Source: Paracoccaceae bacterium (GTDB lineage Bacteria > Pseudomonadota > Alphaproteobacteria > Rhodobacterales > Rhodobacteraceae). From it: a DNA stretch of 64,000 nt. Numbering within the stretch: position 1 is the first letter of the stretch; every line of letters begins with the position of its first letter. The notes under the pieces are model-generated. The model was not told the DNA's origin and searched no databases. It saw only the letters and a program-made list of their open reading frames with translations. The translations under genes were made by a program, and so were the position numbers. Below, piece by piece: positions 54,721-63,256 of the stretch. The stretch spans positions 62,001-126,000 of the forward strand of contig JANQPC010000065.1 in assembly GCA_028285485.1 (NCBI GenBank), in the 5' to 3' direction.

Positions 54721-55431
54721 ATGCGCTTTCCAACCCCCCTCGTGCCCGGCCGACTGATCCGCCGGTACAACCGGTTCCTCAGCGATGTTGCGCTGGAAAG
54801 CGGGGAAACCGTGGTAGCACACTGCCCGAACCCCGGCAGCATGCTGGGGCTCAAGGATCCCGGCCTGCGCGTGTGGCTGGAGCCGAATGACGACCCCAAG
54901 CGCAAGCTGAACTACGGCTGGCGGTTGGCGGAGCTTGGGGGCGGCCACTGGTCTGGCATCGATACCGCCGTTCCGAACCGGGTGGTGCGCGAGGCGCTCG
55001 AAGCCCGCGCTGTGCCAGAACTTGCGGCCTATGGCACGGTGCGCCCCGAAGTGAAGTTCGGTGAGAAGAGCCGCGTGGATTTTCTGTTGCGTGAGAGTGG
55101 GTTGCCGGATGCCTATGTGGAGGTGAAGAACGTGCATCTGCGCCGCGCGGGCGATCTGGCAGAGTTCCCCGATAGCGTAACCGCCCGTGGCGCCAAGCAT
55201 CTGCGCGAGCTTGCCAAAATGGTGGCCGCAGGCCACAGGGCGGTGATGTTCTACCTCATCCAGCGCACGGATTGCGCGCGCTTTGCGCTGGCCGACGATA
55301 TCGATCCGGCCTATGCCGCCGCTTATGAGGCCGCGGCGGTGGCCGGCGTTGAGATGATTGCCTATGGCACCCGCATCTCGCCCGAAGGCGTTTGGCTTGG
55401 CCCGGCGATTGCGGTGGAAAAACGCCTGTGA
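54721..55431 (+). CDS. sfsA: DNA/RNA nuclease SfsA family protein
   Basis: 236 residues. RLIRRYNRFLSDV, VAHCPNPGSMLGLKDPG, RVDFLL and YVEVKNVHLRR (with the nuclease-type E-x-K pattern), and DSVTARGAKHLREL are all SfsA hallmarks. The ATG at 54721 matches the family start; a longer reading from 54493 lies over the divergent gene. Confidence 0.94.
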   Translation: MRFPTPLVPGRLIRRYNRFLSDVALESGETVVAHCPNPGSMLGLKDPGLRVWLEPNDDPKRKLNYGWRLAELGGGHWSGIDTAVPNRVVREALEARAVPELAAYGTVRPEVKFGEKSRVDFLLRESGLPDAYVEVKNVHLRRAGDLAEFPDSVTARGAKHLRELAKMVAAGHRAVMFYLIQRTDCARFALADDIDPAYAAAYEAAAVAGVEMIAYGTRISPEGVWLGPAIAVEKRL

Positions 55432-55485
55432 TCGCAGGTGACTGGCAGAATGCCCGCACGTGGCTTATCTAAGGCGCGAGACGCG

Positions 55486-56313
55486 ATGGAGCTTCCGGTG
55501 GACGATAGGCACCAGGGCCGGCTGACGAAAGACGGCATACGGATACATGACCCAAGCGATTTTGCCGGCATGCGCACAGCCGGCGATCTGGCCGCGCGCA
55601 TCCTCGACGCGATCGCGGTTGAGGTGTTTCCGGGGCAAACCACGGCGGCGATCGACGATGTGATCACGCGCATGGTAGAGGAGGCGGGCGCCACCTCGGC
55701 CACCATCGGCTACAAGGGCTATCAGCACGCCAGCTGTATTTCGGTGAACCACGTTGTCTGCCACGGCATTCCCGGCGCGAAGGTACTCAAAGACGGCGAT
55801 ATCCTGAACATCGACGTAACGGTGATCGTGGATGGCTGGTTCGGCGATTCAAGCCGGATGTATGTGGCCGGAAAGCTGAGCCGGAAGGCCGAGCGGCTGA
55901 TCCAGATAACCCATGATGCCCTTTTCAAGGGGATCGAGGCCGTGCGGCCCGGAAACACCTTTGGCGATATCGGCGTGGCGATTCAGAGCTACGTGGAAGG
56001 CAACCGGATGTCGGTTGTGCGCGATTTCTGCGGGCATGGGCTGGGGCGCGTGTTCCACGCACCGCCAAATGTTTTGCATTACGGGCGGGCGGGAACCGGC
56101 GCGATCCTCGAAGAGGGCATGTTCTTTACCATCGAGCCGATGGTGAATCTCGGGCGCCCCGAAACAAAGGTCCTTGCCGATGACTGGACGGCTGTGACGC
56201 GCGACAAGTCGCTCTCCGCCCAGTTCGAGCATTCGGTGGGGGTCACGGCTGACGGCTGTGAGATCTTCACGCTTTCGCCGGGCGGGCGCTTTCACCCCAC
56301 CTGGGGCGGCTAG
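55486..56313 (+). CDS. map: Methionine aminopeptidase, type I
   Basis: 275 residues from the ATG at 55486 (in-frame ATG at 55450 possible). Metal ligands appear in LNIDVTVIVDGWFGDSSRM (two Asp), CGHGLGRVFHAPP (His), EEGMFFTIEPMVNLG (Glu) and QFEHSVGVT (Glu), as in MetAP-I. Removes N-terminal Met from new proteins. The stop shares CTAG with a convergent small gene. Confidence 0.95.
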   Translation: MELPVDDRHQGRLTKDGIRIHDPSDFAGMRTAGDLAARILDAIAVEVFPGQTTAAIDDVITRMVEEAGATSATIGYKGYQHASCISVNHVVCHGIPGAKVLKDGDILNIDVTVIVDGWFGDSSRMYVAGKLSRKAERLIQITHDALFKGIEAVRPGNTFGDIGVAIQSYVEGNRMSVVRDFCGHGLGRVFHAPPNVLHYGRAGTGAILEEGMFFTIEPMVNLGRPETKVLADDWTAVTRDKSLSAQFEHSVGVTADGCEIFTLSPGGRFHPTWGG

Positions 56314-56501
56314 CGCAGAAAGCCCGGCAGTTGCGGGGCGGGATCATCCTCCCCCCGCGCCCGGCGCCATTCGATCAGAATCTCCGGAACCCCGCCGCGG
56401 GCCGCCCCGATATCGCCCATCAGCGCCCAGCTTGTGCGGGGCGGCTTGCGTTCTGCGTCCCGTGCCGGAAGGGCCAGGGCATCTGCGGTCTGGGTTGCCA
56501 T
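56310..56501 (-). CDS. Small hypothetical protein downstream of rsmD
   Basis: 63 residues, charged, no membrane segment: begins MATQTADALALPA and contains SWALMGDIGAARGGVPEILI. It is 40 nt after rsmD on the same strand with AGGA 9 nt before the ATG, and the stop codon overlaps that of map (CTAG). Not recognised; supported by spacing, start signal and coding-like composition. Confidence 0.55.
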   Translation of the reverse strand: MATQTADALALPARDAERKPPRTSWALMGDIGAARGGVPEILIEWRRARGEDDPAPQLPGFLR

Positions 56502-56541
56502 GGGTGAATCCTAACGCGCCCGAAGGCCCCTCGCCAGCCTT

Positions 56542-57102
56542 TCAGGCATGGCGCAGGAAGGTGAGCCAGGATTGGCCGGAATTGCGTGTGCCAAGGGCGG
56601 AAAAATGCGGGGGCGCCGCCTGGGTGCCCGATTCCTCCCAGATCACCAGCGCGCCCGGCGCCAACCACCCGCCCTCACGCGCCACCGTCAGCGCGCGCGT
56701 GCCGAGGTTCAGCCCGTAGGGCGGATCCAGGAAGACCAGATCGAACTTCTCCAGCGTCCAGGGCGCAAGCTTCGTGGCATCGTGGCGGACGATCCGGGCG
56801 CGGGGCCCTGCGTCGAGCGTGGCGATGTTCTGCGCGATCAGTTCCTGGGGCCCGCGCGCGTTTTCCACAAAGTACGCCTCCGCCGCGCCGCGCGACAGCG
56901 CCTCAAGCCCCAGCGCCCCGGTGCCCGCGAAAAGATCCAGCACCCGCGCGCCCTCCAGCGGGTGCTGCACCGCGCCGTGGGTGAGGATGTTGAAGAGGCT
57001 TTCGCGCAGCTTGTCAGACGTGGGGCGCAACTGGCTGACCGTATCGCCCTTGGCGATTGCGGCCAGCTTCCGGCCCCGCCATTCGCCGCCGATGATCCTC
57101 AT
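56542..57102 (-). CDS. rsmD: 16S rRNA (guanine(966)-N2)-methyltransferase
   Basis: 186 residues. MRIIGGEWRGRKLA start, LRPTSDKLRESLFNIL, VLDLFAGTGALGLEALSRGA (SAM-binding motif I) and LVFLDPPYGLN (catalytic DPPY) are diagnostic. Start overlaps the stop of the flavoprotein gene (ATGA). Confidence 0.96.
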   Translation of the reverse strand: MRIIGGEWRGRKLAAIAKGDTVSQLRPTSDKLRESLFNILTHGAVQHPLEGARVLDLFAGTGALGLEALSRGAAEAYFVENARGPQELIAQNIATLDAGPRARIVRHDATKLAPWTLEKFDLVFLDPPYGLNLGTRALTVAREGGWLAPGALVIWEESGTQAAPPHFSALGTRNSGQSWLTFLRHA

Positions 57103-58310
57103 GCCGCCGCCAACGCTTTGAGATCCTGGCCCGGATCGGCCACCGTGCCCGGCGCGGGGGATTTCCCGGCCTCAAGCAGCCGCTTGCCGATCATGTAGGC
57201 GCGGGGGTCATTCATCGCGTCTACCGCCAGAAGCTTCGCCCCGCGATAATACCAGTGGCTCACGCTGCCGGGCCGCCCGCCATCGCGGACGATCACGTCA
57301 GTGAAGCCGGTGTTCAGCCCGGCGATCTGCAGCTTGATATCGAACTGGTCAGACCAGAACCAGGGCACCGGATCGTAGGTATTCTTCGCGCCGAGAATGT
57401 TTTCGGCCACGCATTCGGCCTGATCGATGGCGTTTTGCACGCTTTCAAGCCGGATGCGCGCGCCCCGCCATGGGAAAGAGGCGCAATCGCCCGCCGCCCA
57501 GATCGCCGGATCTGACGTTTGGCCGAAGGCATCCACGGCGATCCCGTTTTCAAGCGCGAGGCCCGCGGCCTCGGCCAGCGCGGTGGCCGGGCGAATGCCG
57601 ATGCCCACGATCACCAGATCGGCCTCAATGGTCGTTCCGTCCGCAAGTTCCGCGCCCGTTACCGTGCGTTCGCCCAGAAGGCGGATCACGCCGCATCCTT
57701 CGCGCAAATCCACGCCGCCCGCGCGATGCGCCTGCCGGAAATAGGCGGAGGTTTCGGGGGCCGCGACGCGCTGCAGGATGCGCTGGGCCTGTTCGACGAG
57801 CGTGACGGTGAGCCCCTTCTGTGCGGCCACGGCGGCGGCTTCGAGCCCGATATACCCGCCGCCCACGATCAAAACCCGTGCGCCCGCCGCCATAGCTGGC
57901 GCCATCGCATCGATATCGGCCAGTGTGCGCACCACATGCACGCCCTGAAGGTCGCCACCGATGGCCGCGGGCAGGCGCAAGGGGGTTGAGCCGGTGGTGA
58001 GGCAAAGGTGATCATAGGGCAGCGTTTCGCCGCCAAGTGCCACGGTTTTCGCCGCGGGATCGATCGCTTCGACCCGCGCGCCGGTGTACAGCGCAATCTC
58101 CTGCTCGGCGTAAAAGCTCTCGGGGCGCAGGAAGAGCCGCTCCTTCCCCAACTCGCCCAGAAGATACTTCTTTGAAAGCGGCGGGCGCTGGTAGGGCGGC
58201 GCCGGTTCTTCGCCGATCAGCGTGATCGGGCCGCCATAGCCCAGCGCACGCAGCTTGGCTGTCAGCGCGGCCCCGGCCTGCCCGCCTCCGATCACCACGA
58301 TCCCGGCCAT
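57099..58310 (-). CDS. Ferredoxin-reductase-type FAD-dependent oxidoreductase
   Basis: 403 residues from the ATG at 58308-58310. FAD site VVIGGGQAGAALTAKLR, NAD site VLIVGGGYIGLEAAAVA, second FAD motif IWAAGDCASFP, and a C-terminal reductase domain. Length and motifs fit the putidaredoxin/rubredoxin reductase family, which passes electrons from NADH to a ferredoxin. No ferredoxin or P450 gene is adjacent, so its partner is unknown. Confidence 0.88.
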   Translation of the reverse strand: MAGIVVIGGGQAGAALTAKLRALGYGGPITLIGEEPAPPYQRPPLSKKYLLGELGKERLFLRPESFYAEQEIALYTGARVEAIDPAAKTVALGGETLPYDHLCLTTGSTPLRLPAAIGGDLQGVHVVRTLADIDAMAPAMAAGARVLIVGGGYIGLEAAAVAAQKGLTVTLVEQAQRILQRVAAPETSAYFRQAHRAGGVDLREGCGVIRLLGERTVTGAELADGTTIEADLVIVGIGIRPATALAEAAGLALENGIAVDAFGQTSDPAIWAAGDCASFPWRGARIRLESVQNAIDQAECVAENILGAKNTYDPVPWFWSDQFDIKLQIAGLNTGFTDVIVRDGGRPGSVSHWYYRGAKLLAVDAMNDPRAYMIGKRLLEAGKSPAPGTVADPGQDLKALAAA

Positions 58311-58394
58311 TCCATCCCTTTCCGCTGGCCCCCGGTTTTGGGTGACCCTATATGCAGGCCGGAACCGATGGCAATCTTGCAAAAGGAGCGGGGC

Positions 58395-58883
58395 ATGGGT
58401 GTAAGCGAAGGGGATAGGCTGCCGGCGGCCGATCTGGTGCGGATTGGCGATGCGGGGCCCGAAACGGTGGCGCTGGGCGATCTTATGGCAGGCCGCAAAG
58501 TGGTGATCTTCGCGGTGCCGGGCGCCTTCACGCCCACCTGCCATTCCGCGCATGTGCCAAGCTTCATCCGCACGAAAGACGATTTCATGGCCAAGGGCGT
58601 GGAGGAAATCGTCTGCATCGCCGTGAATGACCCCTTCGTGATGAAAGCCTGGGGTGAGGCGACGGGTGCGGCGGAGGCAGGCATTACCATGCTGTCAGAC
58701 CCGGCTTCGGCTTTCACAACCGCGATCGGGATGAACTTCGATGCCCCGCCCGTGGGCCTTCTCGCCCGCTCCTCGCGCTACGCGATGGTGGTTGAGGATG
58801 GCGTCGTGAAAACGCTCCACAGGGAAGAAAGCCCCGGCACCTGCGAGGTGAGCGGCGGCGAGGCGCTTCTGGCCACGCTTTAG
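58395..58883 (+). CDS. Peroxiredoxin (Prx5/AhpC-TSA family)
   Basis: 162 residues. Peroxidatic Cys49 in PGAFTPTCHSAHVPSF, the Prx5 signature, and later FTTAIGMNFDAPP. Reduces peroxides using glutathione/glutaredoxin or thioredoxin. AAGGAG before the ATG at 58395; divergent from the flavoprotein gene. Confidence 0.93.
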   Translation: MGVSEGDRLPAADLVRIGDAGPETVALGDLMAGRKVVIFAVPGAFTPTCHSAHVPSFIRTKDDFMAKGVEEIVCIAVNDPFVMKAWGEATGAAEAGITMLSDPASAFTTAIGMNFDAPPVGLLARSSRYAMVVEDGVVKTLHREESPGTCEVSGGEALLATL

Positions 58884-58940
58884 GGTTGGGCGCGGCGGCG
58901 CGTCTGAAACCGGCGCCCGCGGTTTTGCAGCCCAGCCCTA
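58881..58940. other. Imperfect long-range hairpin between convergent genes
   Basis: TAGGGTTGGGC (58881-58891, including the peroxiredoxin stop) can pair with GCCCAGCCCTA (58930-58940, including the phhB stop) with one wobble, enclosing a GC-rich loop of 38 nt. It may act as a shared transcript end. Confidence 0.3.
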
Positions 58941-59231
58941 GGCTGCCGCATCCATCGCCTGCGCGAGCTTCACGTCAAGCGCCGTCAACCCGCCTGCATC
59001 ATGGGTGGTGAGCAGCACCTCCACCGTGCGGTAGACATTCGACCATTCGGGATGGTGATCTATCTTCTCTGCGATGATGGCGATCTGTGTCATCCACCCG
59101 AAGGCGGCAGTGAAGTTCTTGAATTGAAAGGTCTTGGTAAGCGCGTCGCGTTCCGGCTCATGCGCCCATCCGGTGGCCAGTAGCGGCGCGAGTTCCGCCG
59201 CGCGTTCGGTATCCGTCAGTTTGTCAGCCAT
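58938..59231 (-). CDS. phhB: 4a-hydroxytetrahydrobiopterin (pterin-4a-carbinolamine) dehydratase
   Basis: 97 residues with the family motif EKIDHHPEWSNVYRTVEVLL (two His of the active site) and THDAGGLT. Recycles the pterin cofactor of aromatic hydroxylases or acts as a side-reaction enzyme. The start shares TAATG with the upstream GNAT gene. No phenylalanine hydroxylase gene is in the window. Confidence 0.94.
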   Translation of the reverse strand: MADKLTDTERAAELAPLLATGWAHEPERDALTKTFQFKNFTAAFGWMTQIAIIAEKIDHHPEWSNVYRTVEVLLTTHDAGGLTALDVKLAQAMDAAA

Positions 59232-60412
59232 TATTCCTCCGCAGTCACTTTCTTGAACGGGCCGTAGGATGTGAGCACTTCGATCTCTTCGCTCACCGCA
59301 TCCCGTTCGGCGATGAGATACTGTTCGATTGCTTCGGCAAAGCCCTGATCAGCGACCCAGTGCAAGGAATGGGTGGTCACCGGCAGGTAGCCTCGTGCCA
59401 GTTTATGCGCCCCTTGCGCGCCGGCTTCGACGCAGGCCATGCCCTGGGCAATCGCAAAATCGATGGCCTGGTAATAGCACGCCTCGAAATGCAGGCAGGG
59501 GTGATCCTCGATCGCGCCCCAGTAGCGGCCAAAAAGCGTTTCGCGCCCGATGAAGTTCAGCGCCCCGGCAATCGGGCGCCCGCCCCGATAGGCGAGGATA
59601 AGAAGCATGTCGTCGCGCAAGCTTTCCTGCGCGCAATCGAAGAAAGCGCGGGTCAAATAGGGCGTGCCCCACTTGCGCGCCCCGGTGTCCTGGTAGAAGT
59701 GCCAGAACGCCTCCCAATGCGCGGCCTCGATCGCATCGCCCGTCAATTGCACGATCTCGCCGCCGAAGCTTTGCGCCGTGGCCCGCTCTTTCCGGATATT
59801 CTTGCGCTTGCGGGAAGAAAGCGAGGTGAGGAACGCCTCGAAATCATCATAGGCGCGGTTCTCCCAGTGAAACTGCTGTGTGGTGCGGTGGAGAAGCCCC
59901 ATCTCGCGCCCCGCAGCGGCCTCCGCTTCCGTGCAGAAGGTGATGTGAAGTGAGGAGAGCCGGTTTTCAGCGGCCACATGCACCGCCCCTTGCACCAGCG
60001 CGGCCTGCGCGGTGGCCTCGTGCCCGGGCTTTGCAAGCAGGCGGCGGCCCGTGGCAGGCGTGAAGGGCACCGCGATCTGCAGCTTGGGATAGTAGCGCCC
60101 GCCCGCCCGCTCATAGGCATGGGCCCAGTTGTGATCGAAGATGTATTCGCCCTGGCTGTGGCCCTTTGCGTAAAGCGGCGTAACCCCGATCACTTCGCCG
60201 CCCTGCCGGGCCACAAGGTAGCGCGGCTGCCAGCCCGTTCCGGTGCCCACAGACCGGCTGTCTTCCAGCGCCTTCAGAAAGCGGTGGGTGGTGAAGGGAT
60301 CATTCGGGCGCCCGCCATCCGCGGCTTCCGGGCAGGCGCAGGCATCCCACACGGCTGGGTCGATCTCGGCCAGGCTGCCGAGCGTTTCGATTTCGATCTG
60401 GGAGTGCGTCAT
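59231..60412 (-). CDS. FemAB/GNAT-like acyltransferase (COG3146 type)
   Basis: 393 residues from the ATG at 60410-60412. Recognisable family segments: DPFTTHRFLKALEDS, YIFDHNWAHAYERAGG, SSRKRKNIRKERATAQ, and FEACYYQAIDFAIAQGMACVEAGAQGAHKLARGY (core CVEAGAQGAHKLARGY). Double acyltransferase fold as in FemAB/GNAT proteins, substrate unknown. Coupled to phhB. Confidence 0.85.
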   Translation of the reverse strand: MTHSQIEIETLGSLAEIDPAVWDACACPEAADGGRPNDPFTTHRFLKALEDSRSVGTGTGWQPRYLVARQGGEVIGVTPLYAKGHSQGEYIFDHNWAHAYERAGGRYYPKLQIAVPFTPATGRRLLAKPGHEATAQAALVQGAVHVAAENRLSSLHITFCTEAEAAAGREMGLLHRTTQQFHWENRAYDDFEAFLTSLSSRKRKNIRKERATAQSFGGEIVQLTGDAIEAAHWEAFWHFYQDTGARKWGTPYLTRAFFDCAQESLRDDMLLILAYRGGRPIAGALNFIGRETLFGRYWGAIEDHPCLHFEACYYQAIDFAIAQGMACVEAGAQGAHKLARGYLPVTTHSLHWVADQGFAEAIEQYLIAERDAVSEEIEVLTSYGPFKKVTAEE

Positions 60413-60462
60413 CACCGCGTCGCTGGTTGATGCCGGGATAGGTGGGGTGGCGCGCGGCGCCG

Positions 60463-61224
60463 TCAAGCGGGGGTATACCCTTCAAAGGTGATCTGGTCGG
60501 CCACGGTGCGGGCGGCGCGCTCATCCTCTGCGCTGCGCACCGTCCAGCACAGGATCGGCACGCCCCGCGCTTTCAACGCGCCCACAGACGGGTTCGAGAG
60601 CGCGCGCCAGTCATGGCTGACGAAACTTGCCCCGACGCCCTCGAAATCGGAAAGCCCGGCAAGCGCGGCGCGGCGCTCGGGCGAAACGTTGGGCCAGAAA
60701 TCCTCGGAAAACGCGCCCGACGTGAGGCCCCGGGGGATATCCGGCGCCAGGCGGGCCATCTCGGCCACCGAATGCGGGTTGAATGACATCACCGCCGCCG
60801 GCCCGCCATAGCCCTCAAGCGCGCGGGCCGTGGCAGCCTCCAGCGGGCCGATGGCGGGGCCGAGCCTTCGATCCTGATCCTTGATCTCGATAAGAATTGG
60901 GACGCGCCCGGCGATCTCGGCCAGGCAATCGGCAAGCGTTGGGATCGGATCGGAGCCGCCCAGAAGCACCATTCCGCGCAACTCCGCCGTTTCCACATCG
61001 CGTACGCGCCGCGGATCGGCCGCGAGCCGCGCCAGCGTTTCGTCATGAAACACCATCGCGTCTCCGCTGCCCGAAAGCTGAAGATCAACCTCGATGCCGT
61101 ACCCTCCGCGGATGGCGGCCCGGATCGCGGAAAGCGAGTTTTCCGGGCAACTGCCCGTGCCGTCGTGGAGCGCGCGGTGGGCGATGGGGGCGCCAAGAAA
61201 CGCCTGCGGCAGTGGCGGCGTCAT
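60463..61224 (-). CDS. Glycerophosphodiester phosphodiesterase
   Basis: 253 residues. AHRALHDGTGSCPENSLSAIR (catalytic HR and PENS), GYGIEVDLQLSGSGDAMVFHDE (ExD and HD metal ligands) and a GDPD C-terminus TVRSAEDERAARTVADQI. No signal peptide, so cytoplasmic UgpQ-like: splits glycerophosphodiesters into glycerol-3-phosphate and an alcohol. Overlaps the RidA gene (ATGA). Confidence 0.92.
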   Translation of the reverse strand: MTPPLPQAFLGAPIAHRALHDGTGSCPENSLSAIRAAIRGGYGIEVDLQLSGSGDAMVFHDETLARLAADPRRVRDVETAELRGMVLLGGSDPIPTLADCLAEIAGRVPILIEIKDQDRRLGPAIGPLEAATARALEGYGGPAAVMSFNPHSVAEMARLAPDIPRGLTSGAFSEDFWPNVSPERRAALAGLSDFEGVGASFVSHDWRALSNPSVGALKARGVPILCWTVRSAEDERAARTVADQITFEGYTPA

Positions 61225-61679
61225 GCGAGCTCAAAAACCCCTTCAACTTCAACCGCCACGCCAAAGGGCAGGGACGCCGCGCTAACCGCCGAACGCGCGT
61301 GGCGCCCGGGCTCGCCCATTGCGGCCACGAGGAAATCCGAGGCCCCGTTGATCACTTTCGCCTGATCGGTGAAATCGGCGGTGGAGTTCACGAAGCCCAC
61401 GATCTTCACGAGCCGTTTGATGCGGTTCAGATCGCCGCCCGCGGCCGCCCGCGCCTGGGAAAGAAGGGAGATTGCGCAGATCTTGGCGGCCTCCGCGCCG
61501 TCTTCCACCCCCATCGTCTCCCCAAGCTTGCCGGTGATCGGGCCATCTGGGCCAATCGGGATCTGGCCCGAGACGTGCAGAAGCGCGCCCACCTGCACAA
61601 AGGGCACGTAATTGGCCAAGGGTGCGCTGGCCTCGGGCAGCGAAACACCCATCTCCGCAAGGTTGGCCTCGATTGTCAT
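61221..61679 (-). CDS. RidA-family (YjgF) protein
   Basis: 152 residues from the ATG at 61677-61679. LHVSGQIPIGPDGPI, LKRLVKIVGFVNS-type segment RIKRLVKIVGFVNSTADF and GRHARSAVSAASLPFGVAVEVE fit the longer RidA subgroup. Family members hydrolyse reactive enamine/imine intermediates. First gene of a four-gene minus-strand operon with GDPD, GNAT and phhB. Confidence 0.9.
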   Translation of the reverse strand: MTIEANLAEMGVSLPEASAPLANYVPFVQVGALLHVSGQIPIGPDGPITGKLGETMGVEDGAEAAKICAISLLSQARAAAGGDLNRIKRLVKIVGFVNSTADFTDQAKVINGASDFLVAAMGEPGRHARSAVSAASLPFGVAVEVEGVFELA

Positions 61680-61883
61680 GATGCGCTCCCTCTGTTCCGT
61701 TAAAGCCACGCTAACGGGTGCAATGCGGGCCCGAAAGAGCGATTTGTCGCCGATTGCCTTAGGAATGCGCAGCATTTGTTCCGCTTAGGTCACAATGTCC
61801 GCCCTTACCTTGTTTGGTGATAGGATTTCATGCCCCCGTCGCTATGTGTTACGCATCTTGAGAAAGCCCCCGATTAGGCCCCC

Positions 61884-62624
61884 ATGACGCCAAGACTTGC
61901 TATTCCGGTTCTCCTGGCAGCCGCCACGCTGCTTTCGGCCTGCGCAACGCCGGACACGCCGACCGAAGTGTTCGATCCCTATGAGCAGACCAACCGGCAG
62001 ATCCACCAGTTCAATGTCGGGCTCGACCGGGCGCTGGTGCGCCCCACGTCGAACGCCTATGGCACGGTGATTCCGCAGCCGGTGCGCCGCAGCGTTTCGA
62101 ATTTTGCAAACAACCTCGATACCCCGCGCTTCGTGGTGAACGATATCCTTCAGGGCAATGTGCTCGATGCAGGGCACAACACCATGCGGTTCCTCGTGAA
62201 CTCAACGCTGGGGCTTGCCGGGCTTTTCGATCCGGCCACATCTTTCGGGCTGGAGACACGGCGCACGGGGTTTGGCGAAACGCTCTTTGTTTGGGGCAAC
62301 GAAGAGGGCGCCTATGTTGAGTTGCCCGTGTTCGGCCCCTCGAACCAGCGCGATGCGGTGGGAACGGTTGTTGATCTGGTTTCCAATCCGATCAGTTCGA
62401 TCTTCTCCAGCGGCGAGCAGTGGATACCGCCCACCGCAAATGTGGCGGATCGGCTGGGCGCGCGCTACGAGTTTGCCGATACCGTGGACGGGCTGCTTTA
62501 CGAAAGCGCGGATAGCTACACCGCGGCGCGCAGCCTCTATCTTCAGAACCGCCGGTTTGAGCTAACCGGCGGGGTGGACGACGAATTTGCATTCGATCCA
62601 TTCGAGGGTTTCGACGATGAGTAA
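61884..62624 (+). CDS. mlaA: MlaA-family outer-membrane lipoprotein
   Basis: 246 residues. Lipoprotein signal with lipobox LLSAC (Cys20). VFDPYEQTNRQIHQFNVGLD, VSNFANNLDTPRFVVNDILQG (core FANNLDTP), FGETLFVWGNEEGAYVELPVFGPSN (core WGNEEGAYVELP) are MlaA hallmarks. Removes mislocalised phospholipids from the outer membrane. Overlaps mlaC by 8 nt. Confidence 0.95.
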   Translation: MTPRLAIPVLLAAATLLSACATPDTPTEVFDPYEQTNRQIHQFNVGLDRALVRPTSNAYGTVIPQPVRRSVSNFANNLDTPRFVVNDILQGNVLDAGHNTMRFLVNSTLGLAGLFDPATSFGLETRRTGFGETLFVWGNEEGAYVELPVFGPSNQRDAVGTVVDLVSNPISSIFSSGEQWIPPTANVADRLGARYEFADTVDGLLYESADSYTAARSLYLQNRRFELTGGVDDEFAFDPFEGFDDE

Positions 62625-63219
62625 GATCGACAGACGCAGCGTTTTGGCGGGCCTCGCCGCGCTTGGCAGCCTTGGGGTTGCCGCGCCGGGCCAGGCAGCG
62701 GTTTCCACGGCGGAAGCCACGGCGCTTGTGAACCAGGTCGTCGCCGAGATTAACGGGGCGATCAATTCGGGCCGGTCCGAAGGCGCGATCCTCTCGCAGT
62801 TCGAGACAATCTTTCAACGCTACGCGGCGGTCGAAATCATCTCGCAGGGCATTCTGGGCCCCGAATGGCGCGCCGCCAGCAGCCAGCAGAAGCGCGGTTT
62901 CGCGCAGGCGTTGCGGGTGTATCTGGCGCGTAAATACGGCCGCCGGTTCAAGGAATTCGCAGGCGGGCGCATCGAGGTGCAGCAATCCCGCCAGAGCCGC
63001 CGCGGATACGAGGTGACCTCGCGCGCGGTGTTGCCAGGGCAGGCGCCCTTCAGCGTGATGTTCCGCGTGGCCGAGATTGGCGGGCAGCCGAAGTTCTACG
63101 ATATCGTCATCGAGGGCATCAGCCTTGGGAAGGTGGAACGTGAGGAGATCGGCGTGATGCTCGATCGCCGCCGCGGGAACCTCAATCAACTGATCGCGGA
63201 TCTGCCCAAGGCCGCCTGA
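62617..63219 (+). CDS. mlaC: MlaC-family phospholipid-binding periplasmic protein
   Basis: 200 residues. The N-terminus has an RR motif (KIDRRSVLAGLAAL) and a hydrophobic stretch ending APGQAA, suggesting Tat export. The mature part fits the Ttg2D/MlaC family (RGFAQALRVYLARKYGRRF; FSVMFRVAE; YDIVIEGISL). Carries phospholipids between the MlaA complex and the inner-membrane Mla transporter. mlaD, E and F are not in the window. Confidence 0.9.
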   Translation: MSKIDRRSVLAGLAALGSLGVAAPGQAAVSTAEATALVNQVVAEINGAINSGRSEGAILSQFETIFQRYAAVEIISQGILGPEWRAASSQQKRGFAQALRVYLARKYGRRFKEFAGGRIEVQQSRQSRRGYEVTSRAVLPGQAPFSVMFRVAEIGGQPKFYDIVIEGISLGKVEREEIGVMLDRRRGNLNQLIADLPKAA

Positions 63220-63232
63220 CCCCGCTTCGGTG

Positions 63233-63256
63233 TCGGGCGCTGGCGTCAGCGCCCGA
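63233..63256. terminator. Hairpin between convergent mlaC and PBP genes
   Basis: TCGGGCGCTG (63233-63242) and CAGCGCCCGA (63247-63256) are perfect 10-bp arms with the loop GCGT. It overlaps the last codons of the PBP gene. Lacks a T-run, so terminator function is likely but unproven. Confidence 0.5.
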